Shown here piece by piece: positions 1 to 11,016 of a DNA stretch of 54,363 nt. Position 1 is the stretch's first letter. The number at the start of each line of letters is the position of its first letter. The notes under the pieces were generated by a model. It saw only the letters and a list, made by a program, of their open reading frames with translations. It was not told where the DNA came from and ran no database searches. The position numbers and the translations under genes were made by a program. This DNA comes from Pleurotus djamor (lineage: Eukaryota > Basidiomycota > Agaricomycetes > Agaricales > Pleurotaceae): NCBI GenBank assembly GCA_029747585.1, contig JAPEVF010000292.1, forward strand, positions 1-54,363. The letters run 5' to 3'.

Positions 1-1760
1 TTGACCTTGGAGCTGTCGTCTGGCTCGAGGCGTACCTCTCCACCTACAACCATATCCTCGTTATCACGTCACATTCGCAAGATTTCATGGACAGCGTTTG
101 TACGAACATCATGGACCTTACGATGAAGAAGAAGCTGGTGTATTACACGGGTAACTATACGACGTACGTGAGGACGAAGAAGGAGAATGAAGTTAACCAG
201 ATGAAGGCGTACCATAAGCAGCAGGAGGAAATTGCTCATATCAAGAAGTACGTTCCCTTACTCCCTCCTTCCCTGAGCATGGCGCTGATATCTGGCTCAG
301 GTTCATCGCCTCTGCTGGTACCTACGCCAATCTCGTCAAGCAAGCGAAGTCTAAACAAAAGATCATCGACAAGATGGAGGCTGCCGGTCTCATCGAGAAG
401 GTCGAAACACCACGACCACTTCGGTACGCTCGATGCTTCCTCTTTTCTTAACCCACCCCACTCATTCGTTTCGTTTAGCTTCCACTTTGAGGATATTCGC
501 AAGCTGCCACCGCCCATCATCGCCTTCGACTCCGTAGCCTTCTCCTACTCTGGTAAGAAGGAGGATTACCTGTACAAGAACCTCTCCTTCGGTATCGAGT
601 ACGTCCACCTCCTTGCTTTCCTGCCTCTCCCACCTTCTCACCTCTTCGAACAGCATGGACTCCCGCGTAGCCATCCTCGGCGCCAACGGAGCCGGTAAAT
701 CTACGTTGCTCAACCTCATCACCGGCGTCCTCCAACCCACCGAAGGCACCATTTCCAAACACTCGCAGCTGAAATTGGCGAAATACTCGCAACATTCGGC
801 TGATCAGCTGCCGTATGATAAGAGCCCGATTGAATACTTCCAGAGTTACTTCGCGGAGAAGTTCCCGGAGAAGGATATTATGGTGAGCTTTTGTTTTCTT
901 GCCTGCTGTGAGGAGTGGAGCAGTGCTGGATGCATCGTTTCCTTGTCTTGGGCGCTACGAAAAGCGCCCATCTTTTTTTTNCGGTTCGACTTTTTTTTCA
1001 CCGTCTTTNCATCGTTGTTCGCGACTGCATTCCACGATGCGTCTCCCCCTTCGACTCTGTCTATGGAACCCGGCTAACTCTCTTCGCGTCCCACAGGCAT
1101 GGCGAGCCCAATTGGGTCGATTCGGTCTTTCCGGTGCCCACCAAACATCACCAATAAAGCAGCTCTCTGATGGTCTTCGGAACCGGTATGCCCGTCTCTA
1201 CTTCTTCAGTTTCAGAACGTACCGCTGACTTAGCTCCAGAGTCGTCTTCGCGCAACTTGCTATGGAACACCCACACGTCCTGCTTCTTGGTTTGTCTTCC
1301 TTTGCTTCCCTGTAAGCCGCTAGCCATTGTCATTAACCGCTAGCTTCGTTTCTTTAGATGAGCCTACTAATCATTTGGATATGGAGTCGATTGATGCTTT
1401 GGCTATTGCTATCAAAGAGTTTGAGGGTGGTGTTGTTATCGTTTCCCATGACTTCCGTGAGTACCCCGTCCGTTCTTCTCGTTTTCACGGTCGTCTAAAC
1501 GCACGGCGCTACTGTAGGTCTTATCTCCCAGGTCGCTGAAGAACTATGGGAAGTTGCGAACAAGACTATTCGCAACCTCACCAAAGAAGAGATCTCGATC
1601 GTTGACTACAAGAAGAACCTTGCCAAGCAGAGTGCGTTCCCGTTTTCCTTTTCTTGTCGTGGACGAAGCTGAGCTGTTTTCCTTTGTTGTGTCTGTAGGT
1701 TTCGCTGCTATTGAGAAGGCCAAGCTGTTCAGTAAGACTGCGCCCAAGGGCAAGACATAA
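1..1760 (+). CDS. ARB1: ABCF-type ATPase (ARB1/ABCF2-like), 3' part
   Basis: Cytosolic ABC ATPase without membrane segments; the ARB1/ABCF2 family acts in ribosome biogenesis and translation quality control. The window opens just after the first domain's DEPTNH, at [12 protein letters not shown], and reads through its switch region ([10 protein letters not shown]). A linker follows, then the second domain with Walker A (GANGAGKST), an LSDG signature, Walker B ([11 protein letters not shown]) and switch (VIVSHDF). Exons read as 1-247, 301-423, 479-598, 654-882, 1097-1185, 1240-1289, 1358-1456, 1518-1631 and 1699-1760; every junction keeps frame and ends at TAA. The intron 883-1096 is far longer than the rest (214 versus 53-68 bp) and holds two N calls beside poly-T. 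The 5' half lies outside the window. The family assignment is firm; the exact orthologue name is inferred. Confidence 0.9.
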
Positions 1761-2104
1761 ACGGACTTTCTCTGGACGTCGTACTTTTTTACCTTGTCAT
1801 CATCGTCTGTCCGTTACGCATTGCCTCCGCTTGTATACGTACTCATGTCCGCTTGCATTCGATATACATCTATGTTCATGTCATGTACTTGCATACTTTA
1901 GATCCATAGTTGGCTTGACTTTGTACGCATATGGCGCTGTAACTTCTTGTTCATCCGAGTTTTGTTGGTGACAGCCCCTGTATTGGCCCTGGGGCCCTGG
2001 GGTCTAGACCTGGTCACCTGGGCGCCTTGCTGTCAGTGTTGGTTTCGAACTGCGTTCCAACTTCCGAAAACCTGTCTTTCACTTTGGTGTCACTTTCATT
2101 TTCC
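1761..2104. other. Intergenic region between ARB1-like gene and F-box gene A1
   Basis: The stretch holds the 3' UTR and terminator of the ABCF gene and the promoter of the next gene, both read on the plus strand. A GC-rich tract near 1975-2010 repeats GGCCCTGGGG-like words. I see no open coding frame and no clear TATA box. Confidence 0.5.
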
Positions 2105-3735
2105 ATGGTAAGTCATCCTTTACCACGATAGCATGATTTATGACACTGAACGAACGGAATGCTAGGGGATTCTCAACGACCTGGATGCTCAACGAGCGAT
2201 CGACCAGCAAATAGCGACAGAAATCAGAGCACACAACGAACGCGTTAGAGTGCTGAGATCGCATCGAAATGAATATTGCGCAATCAACAGGGTACCCGAG
2301 GAGGCCTTGACGCATATCCTTCTGCTAGTGAAGTGCTTGTCCGAGGATTCTCATCGTGGAGATATCGGTTCTGCGCGTCGGGACTGGTTCAATATTACGC
2401 GTGTGTGCGGTTCCTGGCGAAAGCTGGTCATGGACTGCCCTCGTNTTCTGGGCCTATGTCGACTCGTCATCGCGCCATGCCTATCGTATGTTAACCCTTG
2501 CGAAGTCTGCCCCCCTTCAAGTCGTACTTCGTAGACCGCCGAGGCCAACCGAACACTTTTGGTCTTTGGCGACTGATGTTATGTCCCGAACCTCACAAAT
2601 TGAGGACCTCGATATCCACCTACCTCAGCGCCAAGTCACGGAACTGCTTGCTTTATCGTCGACCCAACGCGCTCCGACACTCCAGCATCTCAAAATTTAC
2701 ACTCAGCCGGGTGCGGACGATGGTACTGGTGCCGAAGGCGCGTGTTTGTGGTCGGAGATGCCTTCTTTACTTTCTTTGGAAGTCTCTTATATTCCTTTAC
2801 CTGTGGAACCGCTCTTTGCGCCACGTCTGAGGCATCTTCAAGTGTATTCTTCACGCCACATTCCTATGGCGTGGTTGCTTGATACGCTGAGAGCGACCCC
2901 GCTCTTGGAAACTATCGATGTCGAGGATCTGGGACCTGAGCCGACTGGCTTCGAGTCTCCCCCGGTGTCGTTACACCATCTCCAGAAAATCTTTGCCAAC
3001 TCAGAGTGTTTCGGTGCCGTGACCATCTTCAAATACCTCAGACTCCCGGTAACCTGCGCCATTGAAGCAATGTATCCAAGTGCGAACAGTTCGGAAACCT
3101 CCGTCAATCTCACTGGTCTACGCGAAACCTTTTCACGCTTCACATCTAACTATCTCCCATCCTCCCTCGAACGCATTTCTGTATCGCTATACGACACATC
3201 ATTTGCACTATATGTGTATCGCCCCGGAGACGACTACCGTCGCTACGACGCAGATGGAGGCCTTCCCTTCATTTATTTCAGTCCCCCCAGCCATTCGCTA
3301 GCTCCTAATTCCGCTTATATTGAGCTATGCCACCTTCTCCCGTTGGCGCATACTCGCATCCTGGCCTTGGAGGGAGTTAAAGGCGACACGGTGGTCCCAC
3401 TCGCATTGTCGCTTATGATCGCTTCGACGCATGCCGACACATTGGAGTTGTCAGACTGTGATCCCGGCCTTCTTACCCATCTATTCCAGACATCCAACGA
3501 TGATCCACTCGTCCTCCCCAAGCTCGAATGCTTGATCTTCAAGGAAAACATGTTCCATGTCGATTCGGTGACAGAGCCCGATGACCTGCTCTCTGTGTTG
3601 GTTCGCCTTCTCCAAGAGCGGAGAGAGTTAGGTACCCCGATAAAGACACTGAAATGTTGGCGCTGTGAAAAGGTACCGCCGTCAGATATGAAGAGGCTGC
3701 ACCGCCTTGTGGACTCCATTGAATGGGATGACTAG
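2105..3735 (+). CDS. F-box domain protein, family A copy 1
   Basis: Predicted substrate receptor of an SCF ubiquitin ligase. Exons are 2105-2107 (ATG only) and 2166-3735, about 523 aa. The N-terminus is a charged helix (NDLDAQRAIDQQIATEIRA), followed by the F-box-like segment beginning CAINRVPEEAL and running to FWAYVD. The rest is a long leucine-rich stretch like the other four A copies. The single N at 2445 lies between CGT and TTC and adds one base; removing it joins two otherwise open frames exactly where the paralogues read C-P-x-F-W. I therefore treat it as an assembly artefact, not a real frameshift. The start was chosen because all five A paralogues share an ATG followed at once by a 57-62 bp intron. 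The F-box call is by residue pattern; the substrate is unknown. Confidence 0.8.
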
Positions 3736-3858
3736 GTGTAAAGTAGTGGTAGCTTCCTTGACCGTGACTCTTTTGCTTGTTATACCACATCATAGAGTCG
3801 CTAGGGGCCGATCACGTTCAGTGGAAAAATCACGGATCGTTCTTTTGTATCCTCCAAT

Positions 3859-5133
3859 ATGACCTCCCCTACGGTCCAAAAGCGACCTCTTGAATCCGAA
3901 GACGAAAATACAACGGATGATAAATCTCCGCAGCTTTCAAAGAAACCACGACCATCTATCCGGGCCTCTTCCCCCAGAAATTCAATTCCAAACGAGGATG
4001 GTACCACCAAGGATGACTGGGCGAGCTCATCCCCTAATCGCGCCGAAAGCTCTCGTACTATTTTTCAGATACCACTTCCTGTTGCACGTGGTGAGTCAAC
4101 GCGCTGGAACTTCCCCGAAGACGCGTAATTTGACGCGTTTCTAGGAGATCATATTTTGCTCGCGCTAGGAGGCTTGCATTGGGGCGGTCGGCGATCTTTT
4201 GAAAACCTGGTCGTATTGTAAGCGGAATGAATGATTAGCAAATGATGATGATGAGCGAAATCCTTTGTTCTCAGTGGAGACTCGTACAGCCAGAATGAAG
4301 GAGAGGAAACTTGGGTATGTCAACCTTTAACAGCCACTCTCCCGTAACAATATGTTCTCTCCTACATTCGTACGCTCACCATAGGTCGATCACACGGAAC
4401 GACTGCTGGACATTGCTCCGCAGAACGTCTACAATTATGCGTTTCCAGGCGCGACGGCTGAACATGACCTTTCGACCCAGTTGTCCAAGTTCTTAGATCT
4501 TCACACTAGGCTAGCGGAGGACGAAACTACTTATGGTGTGTACACTCTATGCCTCTGACCCTTCTCCCGTTTCGTTGAGGACTCACTCTGTACAAACGGC
4601 ACCTACCTGACCCCAACAGTAATCTTCTTTGGGATCAATGATTGCGGGTCCACCGATGTTGACGACTTGGAAGCCATTATGGAAGGAATCTTCGATGTCA
4701 TCCACGAGCTATACGTCAAGTGTCATGCTCGGAACTTCATTCTCTTTGATGTTCCTCCGGTTGACCGTTCGCCACAAGGTACGTCACATTAAAGCCTTCT
4801 CCGATTGCATACTAATGTTTCCTTTGTTTCTTAGCGATCGACGCAGAGTCCTCTTCCACCATGTCAGACCGAATATCAGCATGGAACGAGCTTCTCCTTG
4901 CTCACGCCAAAGCCTTCGCGCGTTCTACTCGAGCAGCTACCATATTGGTATTTTCTATGCATCACGTACTTACGGAGGTCCTTGACGATCCTTTGGAATA
5001 CGACTTCAGCGAAGATGATGTCGAAAATGAAGGTGGAGGGATATGGGTTGATGATCTTCATCTGACGGGCGGGGTTCATGGGATTCTGGCGAAGGTGTTG
5101 GTTAAATCCGTTCTCGGCGAATCTTCACGCTAG
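3859..5133 (+). CDS. Intracellular GDSL/SGNH-type hydrolase
   Basis: Probable esterase or lipase of the SGNH superfamily, 317 aa. Exons are 3859-4090, 4145-4217, 4275-4314, 4385-4535, 4620-4778 and 4835-5133. Block I is FGDSYS (nucleophile Ser105), block III is FFGINDCG (Asn172), and the C-terminal catalytic pair is in DDLHLTGG (Asp291, His294), so the catalytic set is complete. No signal peptide is present. Instead the first 45 residues are polar with two basic clusters (QKRPLE and SKKPRPSIR) around an acidic stretch, resembling a bipartite nuclear localisation signal. The substrate cannot be told from sequence. The start is the first ATG, 123 bp after the F-box stop. The exon chain is strong because each junction restores a recognisable block. 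Confidence 0.85.
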
Positions 5134-6229
5134 AACATCCGTTCCATTTCCTCTCAGATTCGTATGAATAAACTGACGGCTACGATCCGCGTTATTACAA
5201 ACAGTCCTTGAACAGTCCACTGCTTCTCTTCCCTGGGACACGACCCCTATCCAGATCTATGCGGGGGCGCTTACATCGTGCGTGTCCCGGGACACGCAGC
5301 TCTTTGCGAGACCCCGCACACTCCATCCCCCTCCTTTTCCATTCGCAATTCCATCCCCGCCCTCTTAGAAAGCCTCGGAAACGCGGATTTCAACTCCGTT
5401 CACCTCCGTTGCCGACGATTGTGACCGTGACATGGCGGGTTTCCCTCCAGGTTCTATGGCCCCGCCTCGTCGTTCCCTCGGTGCTGGTCCCTTAGTTAAG
5501 ATTAGATAGATTGTATATATCTAATCAATCATCCATTATCCTACCCCTTCACAGTGAAGTAGCGAGATTGCGTCGTGTATCGATGCCGTAAACAAAAGGT
5601 GCCCAGGCCATTGGAACCGAAATGCTAAATAATTACCCTCAGATCGCCGCGCTGCAGGGAAAAATATACGTGGCTCACAATATTGGCTTGGCTGGCTTCT
5701 TTTCGTGTCCCAGGTCAGAATAAGTCTCAAAAGTCCATGGGACACGCTTGGGAGGTGTTTTCAGTGAGTCGCCCTGCTAAATGTGGTCTTCTTGGCGGTG
5801 TCCCAGAAAGAAATAAGTTGAGGTTGCGGCTCTGGGACACGCAGGGCTGGGGTGATTGCTGAGTAAGCCCTCTCAGCTCTGCCTGGATGGGTGACCACAA
5901 GGTGCTCGCGTCGCTCGTTGACAAGAGTGATGCTCATTTCTGAACTTTCATAGGTTTTCAACTTAAAATATTTAAATTTCAGCTACATAAGACTGTTAGA
6001 TAGTGAGGATTAGTGAGAATTAAAATTCAATAGATATGTGAATAACATCTCGGAGCTTTGGGGGGGACAACACAACCCAAAACGCGAGCATTGGTGTTGG
6101 TGTTGGCGACGCTCGAGGAGGAGCGGCCTTCTAAATATGGTCACGATCGTTACATAATCTGACCTTGGTGTTTCGGGTCTCTGCCCCCAAATCTCCCCCT
6201 GGCGTGTCCCACCCACTTCTAAGGGTTGC
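5134..6229. other. Gene-poor region with repeated GTGTCCC words and a 5S-like fragment
   Basis: No supportable coding frame was found. The 8-mer CGTGTCCC or its complement recurs at least five times with near variants (around 5236, 5282, 5704, 5739, 5840 and 6202), including a palindromic double copy at 5282-5295. A segment at about 5852-5910 resembles the internal control region of 5S rRNA (see findings). An AT-rich tail follows at 5950-6040. Confidence 0.4.
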
Positions 6230-7681
6230 TTATTCTCCACGATACCTTCGAACAAGTGCATAGCCGTCCACTAAAAACCGAGTCAGTTACCCAGAACCAA
6301 CGGTCAGAAAAATAAATACCCATAGCGGCTTGCACATCCTTGGAGACCTCATCGACCTCCCACCACGATCCAAACATTGGCGGCTCGGGAACACTAACGC
6401 GAACAACTTCTTCCTCCCCAAACCCACATTTCACGTGACGGCTGACCACGACTGATGTTGGGTCAATGTGGAAGTCGATGATTACGAGGTTCGTGTATTT
6501 CTCGAAGAGACGTTTGGAGAAAGTAGTGTCGGTATGGGGAGGGATACTCTGGAGTCGAAGATAACGGAGGGTTTGAGTGGGAAGAAGGAGAAGGGAGCTT
6601 TGGCGGAGGTCGTGCATGGACTATGAGTAGATAAAGCGAATTTACCAAGTACCTTTGCAAGAAAAGGATTTCAAAAGCTCGTACCTCGGTTTCTTTGAAA
6701 GACGTGAATAGCATCTGGATGTTTTCAAGGCTCCTCAGTGTCCGGGGAATCAGAAGATCGGCCGAGTTTATACGAAAGAGTAGCTTGAGAGTCGACACAT
6801 TTCGCAGCAAGTTGTCTGGAAAATGGGGAAGCATGTAAGGGTTTTCCAAGATCAGGTGCGTGAGCTGTGGCGAATTTGGGTAGTTTATAAGGGACCAAAT
6901 GGTATGGCACCCGTCAAGGGTATGTAAGTTCGGTAAGGATATGGGGAATGAAGTGAAGGTTTCGTTCAACTTGAGCTGTTGGACGGAGAGGAATTGGAGT
7001 GACGGATGGTCACGAATGAACTCGAGTACGCCTCTGGAATCCCAGTCGGATTCCACGACCAGATGAGTAAGAAGGTTGATCGACTGTCGAGGAAGCGATT
7101 GGAGTATTCCTGTCTGAGCGCTTAGAGCCGGAGAGATAGACAGGTGTTTGAGGTTACTGAAGGACGGGAATAGCATCCCCACCTGGCGCCACGCTTGATC
7201 TAAATCGGAGAACGTCCTGAGAAACGGGAGGGACGAAAACGATCGGACGTTCTTGGCCAGAGACGGATTAGCCGTCAGCGTACGTAGGAGGTGGGGTAAG
7301 CGACGAGGAGCGATGGATGTGTATGGATATCGATAATCACGGAACCCGTTGAAGTATTCTGGGATCAGAAAGATGGATTCGTACATGATTGGGAGGACGA
7401 AGTGATAGAAGTTCGGCGAGACGAGGAGGAGATGGCGTAAAGAGTTACGATCTGTGGTATCCCTGGCGAATTCGGCAAAGATCATCTCTAGAAGTTCGGG
7501 GGGAAACTGTTTACGTATTCGAGATGTGGTGAGAGAATGGCATTCCACATGAGGTGAGCCAAAGGAAACGTACCTTTGGCTTTTCCCTCTCGATCTGTGA
7601 CAGTGGGTCATCTTGGTGGGAAATTTGAGGGCTTGGGGGGCGAATCAAAAGCTCAGACTGGATGGTTTTGGAAAAAGCCAT
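6230..7681 (-). CDS. F-box domain protein, family B copy 1
   Basis: Predicted SCF substrate receptor, 423 aa. Exons, read on the minus strand, are 7574-7681, 6685-7506, 6320-6620 and 6230-6270. The first exon is a short polar leader (MAFSKTIQSELLIRPPSPQ). The F-box-like segment starts at FPPELLEMIFAEFARD and ends near MYESIFL; a leucine-rich middle follows. The C-terminus carries a WWEVDEVSKDV motif and then the tail DGYALVRRYRGE in its own small exon. The copy at 49107 has the same exon layout, and the partial gene at the right edge has the same last intron and tail. The start was chosen because only this ATG keeps phase 0 into the intron, as in the paralogue. Confidence 0.8.
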
Positions 7682-8023
7682 CGTTCAGGGCTGTAGAAAT
7701 CGATGAGCGCCGAGTTCCTCTCAGACCCTAGAAGTGGTCGAGGAGTCAGGGGCTCAAAGCGCGGTCGTACGCGCAGACGATGCTTGGTCAGGTAAAGTGT
7801 GTCTATCATCATCACTAAGGACATCAGAGTCCCTCATAATAATAGACACTGTACGCTGTAGCTCAATTCGACATTGTGACTAAGAAAAACACGTTCGGCA
7901 CCCTTTAGAGCATTCTCTACCACAGGGACGCTGGTTATCCGTGGCAGCAAAATTCAATGAAACCGGTACGACAGCTGGTCGAGGGAGTTGTATTTGGCTT
8001 CAACCTTTGAATTTCAATACTAA
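7682..8023. other. Upstream region of family B gene and flank of the Helitron
   Basis: This stretch should hold the promoter of the minus-strand F-box gene. I see no TATA box in a good position and no coding frame worth calling. Confidence 0.4.
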
Positions 8024-8717
8024 CTAGCCGATAACCCGTGCTCCGCACGGAAAATAAAAAGGAGAACAATGTATACTGATAATTGATTTACATCGAGGGC
8101 ACCTCGTCGCCCAACCTGCGGTTGGTCGGACTCGGTGCCCCATGCTCGTTTGACCGACTGATGCAACGATAAGAGTCCGGATAACCCTCACATTGCCCTC
8201 ACATGCTTCACATACGCCTGATTTTTATTGAAAGTTTGAAAGGTATCCTGTCTTTGTAAACCACTCACCTGGTGTCTTAATTCAAGCCCACTCTGGTGCT
8301 CGTCTCATGGGCAGAAGCTTATACTTACATGCTAACAGTTCACTGGTCATTACTCACGCAAGGCTGGGAGCGCGAAATGGCCACGATAACTCATTGTGAG
8401 ATACTCCCACAGTTAGTTTGAAGTTCGCACGCTCAATCTTCCATTGACTTACCTGTGCGAGGGGCGAGGGAGCAAGCAGAAGAGGTATTTCGTGGTTTGG
8501 CGGTGAGCAGCCCTTCCCATCTTATATATATGGGATGAGACTCGAGCCAGAAATTTCTCGTGCCCACCGCCAAGAAATTCTCGAATTTTCGGTAGCCTGC
8601 TGAGGTGACGATCGATGTTAGCCATGAAAAAGGAAAGTCCGAGATCACCGATTGTCTTTGACGTTTGTCTCTAGTGGTTTGTCTCGTGGGAAAAAGTATC
8701 GTCCTTTATAATATAGA
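8024..8717 (-). mobile_element. Short non-autonomous Helitron-like element
   Basis: On the minus strand the element begins TCTATATTATAAAGG at 8717, preceded by A, and ends CTAG at 8024, followed by T. A perfect 6-bp stem (CCGTGC/GCACGG, loop GGA or so, about 8036-8050) lies roughly 10 bases before the CTAG. A 5' TC(T) start, 3' CTRR end, subterminal hairpin and insertion between A and T are the defining Helitron marks. At 694 bp it carries no Rep/helicase, so it would depend on an autonomous partner. It also contains an internal inverted repeat (TGGCGGTG near 8500 and CACCGCCA near 8565) and a GC-rich hairpin near 8110-8140. The assignment rests on termini only; other copies in the genome would confirm it. 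Confidence 0.65.
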
Positions 8718-9882
8718 TGAACGGTTTGCGTATGGTACGTAGAGAGCGGGACGTACACAGACTGACGGACCGCGTCCAGAGCAGAGCCACGTGACACTGA
8801 CGGAGACCAACTGGATTCGCACGCCATGTTCAAGTTCAGGTTGTTGCCAATCGCCATAGACTCGGCTCTGGCTTGCTCGCATTCTCAGCGCATAGCAGCC
8901 TAGTCTATGTCGCGCTTTCGAAACCAAGAAATCTTCTCTTCCTCCTGAAGCTGAAACCTCGTCCACGGACAGCTCTCCAACCAACCCTTACTTGAAGTCT
9001 GTCCGCTTGTGGCGATTAAATTTCTTATCTTCGTCAAAGATGGACGCTTTCACCCGGCAGAGATAACGAGTGGTGTTCTGCATTGGTCGTCATAGAGTAT
9101 ACTGGATCTGCACTGGATCCGTATTGATTCCTGCTTGAATATCTCGTACAGAACTCTCCTGTCTCAGACTTCTCACCTCGAGGGTTTTCTTCGTTTTCGC
9201 TCTCAACCCGCCTCTTCACCCGCTCGAGGCTTTTCTGTGCCAGTCGGCTTCCGGTTGGACAGAGCTAGAACCGCGGCAAACGTATCCGACCGCTGGCTGA
9301 GCGGCTCTCGGATTTGCCCTGCTGATGGCTTGATGGATGTCGTTGAGTATGACAGTTTCGACCCATCAACCACGCGCATCATCTGAAGACATTTTTTTTC
9401 TGATATAGAAGCTAACTATTCTGGTCACACGACTACGGCTAGGTTCTACCCAATACGATTCACATATTTGCAGTTGCATCCGTCCGATTACCTCACTTAC
9501 GGAGTATTGCGTCGTTGTTGGAGTGGAATGCGATTCGTTGACCTGGACATTGTCCTTATAGCAGGCGAAAAGTGTTAGTGAGTACCCACGCAGCTTGTTT
9601 CATCTTTTTCACGTTTTTTCAACCGCGTCATAAACAGGAGAATCCTCCGAAACACCAAATGTCTCCGTCGAATGAGCGACAGGAACGACGCTCTGCTATC
9701 CCAGTTTGAACGGTCAAATCTTCACGCAACGTCTGCGAAATGTATTCTTGCGAGCTTCTGTTCCTTCTTGCATTCAATTCTCTACCCCTCTGTCAGTCTT
9801 TTCCCCCCTTGAACGGTCTCATGAGCTCTGACTTACCTCCTGTTAGGACGATTTCTCTCAACTCTATGTAGAGTATCCTGCT
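8718..9882. other. Gene-poor region upstream of the CBM1 gene
   Basis: Several short frames are open here (for example 9135-9386), but none shows a domain, signal peptide or convincing intron structure. A poly-T tract lies near 9393. The last few hundred bases are the likely promoter of the secreted CBM1 gene. Confidence 0.4.
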
Positions 9883-9889
9883 TATAAAA
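9883..9889 (+). promoter_or_regulatory. TATA box of the CBM1 gene
   Basis: TATAAAA lies 116 bp before the ATG at 9999, followed by a pyrimidine-rich leader, as expected for an inducible secreted-protein gene. Confidence 0.6.
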
Positions 9890-9998
9890 AGCCTCTCAAT
9901 AACGATGGTACACTTCATCAGAATCTCTTCTGACCTTCCGCCTACACACCGAACGCTCTCAACTCCCTCTCAATCCTCGGCTAATTTCGAAAGCGACG

Positions 9999-11016
9999 AT
10001 GAACATGAACTTCAACCTCCTCGTCAAATTCACCGCCTTCTCATTCTTCGCGCTCATTGCTCGAGCTCAGAGCAACGTTGGCTCCAACTTCACCTCAAGC
10101 AGCACCTTGGAACTCACTGGCCTTGCGTCGGGTGCGCTCATCGACAACTCTACCAGTGCTGGAGTAAGTTTCTTCGTTCTTCTTCATCTTTGGGCCGTTA
10201 ACTCAAAGTCATTTTACCCTGAACAGACCATCTCAGGCAGCGTTCTCGAAATTCGCTGCCTGCTCCTCGTGCGCCAGAAGGGCAATTGGAAGGATCCCAA
10301 CACCGGAAAATCGGGGAGCGTGTCGTTTGGACCGTACGAGGGGAATGGAAACACCGTTGCCGTTCAGTTCAAGGACTTTGGTATCCCTAACGGCGTTTTG
10401 GCGAGTAGATTGTCGCGCTTTCTGGATAGCGAAAATGTCTAACGGCTCTTCAATTTAGATCGACGAGCCTCTCGATGTTTCAGCGTCGTCTGACATTGAC
10501 TTAGATCTTTGGTTCACGGTCGACTTTAGCTCTCCTTGTGTTGCTCATTACACTTGGTGAGCGCTCTGGATTTACGCCATTTCCGTTGATTTATTCCTAA
10601 CTATCTATATATCATAGCTCCGGAAACGTCTTCAAGTACACTTACACTTATACGGGACTGACTTGCGGTGGCTCTCCTAGTCCCAGTCCCAGTAACTCTG
10701 CTCCCGCGCCTTCAGGTACTGCGGTTCCCAAGGTTTGTCTTGCTTGACATCCTATCTTTGAGTCCATTCCATTGCTTAACCTGGAATTCCACGCTAGTTT
10801 GGTCAATGCGGCGGTACGTCTTGAGTTTATCAAACTACGATTCCTCTTCCTACGAGCTCATGATGCCGCCTTAGGGATCGGTTGGACTGGCTCGACTGTG
10901 TGTGTCGCCGGGACCGTTTGCACCCACGCAAATGACGTGAGTGTGTTCTCAAGCTTGCTGAGTGTTCAAGAGGATCTAACGGTTTCATTTATTAGTTCTT
11001 CTCCCAGTGTTTGTAG
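9999..11016 (+). CDS. Secreted protein with C-terminal CBM1 cellulose-binding domain
   Basis: About 216 aa. Residues 1-23 form a signal peptide ending LIARA|QS. An unrecognised domain of about 135 residues follows (many Thr, Ser and Asp, two Cys pairs), then a Pro/Ser linker (GGSPSPSPSNSAPAPSG) and a CBM1 starting FGQCGGIGWTGSTVC and ending NDFFSQCL, with all four usual Cys. Exons: 9999-10163, 10227-10400, 10459-10556, 10618-10732, 10798-10813 (16 bases), 10875-10936 and 10996-11016. CBM1 binds crystalline cellulose outside the cell, so the protein is probably targeted to plant cell wall. The second donor is uncertain: a GC-AG intron (GCGAGT at 10401) or a weak GTTTTG at 10395 both keep frame. 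The N-terminal domain lacks a start-of-mature-chain His and does not look like an LPMO. Confidence 0.85.

Noticed and set aside
613..1077. 154-codon frame as a separate small ATP-binding protein
   Set aside because: It is the Walker A exon of the ABCF gene read on into an intron that contains two Ns.
2356..3735. 459-codon frame as a complete protein starting at 2356
   Set aside because: Its first 30 residues are out of phase with the conserved F-box. The paralogues show the true frame enters it only after the N at 2445.
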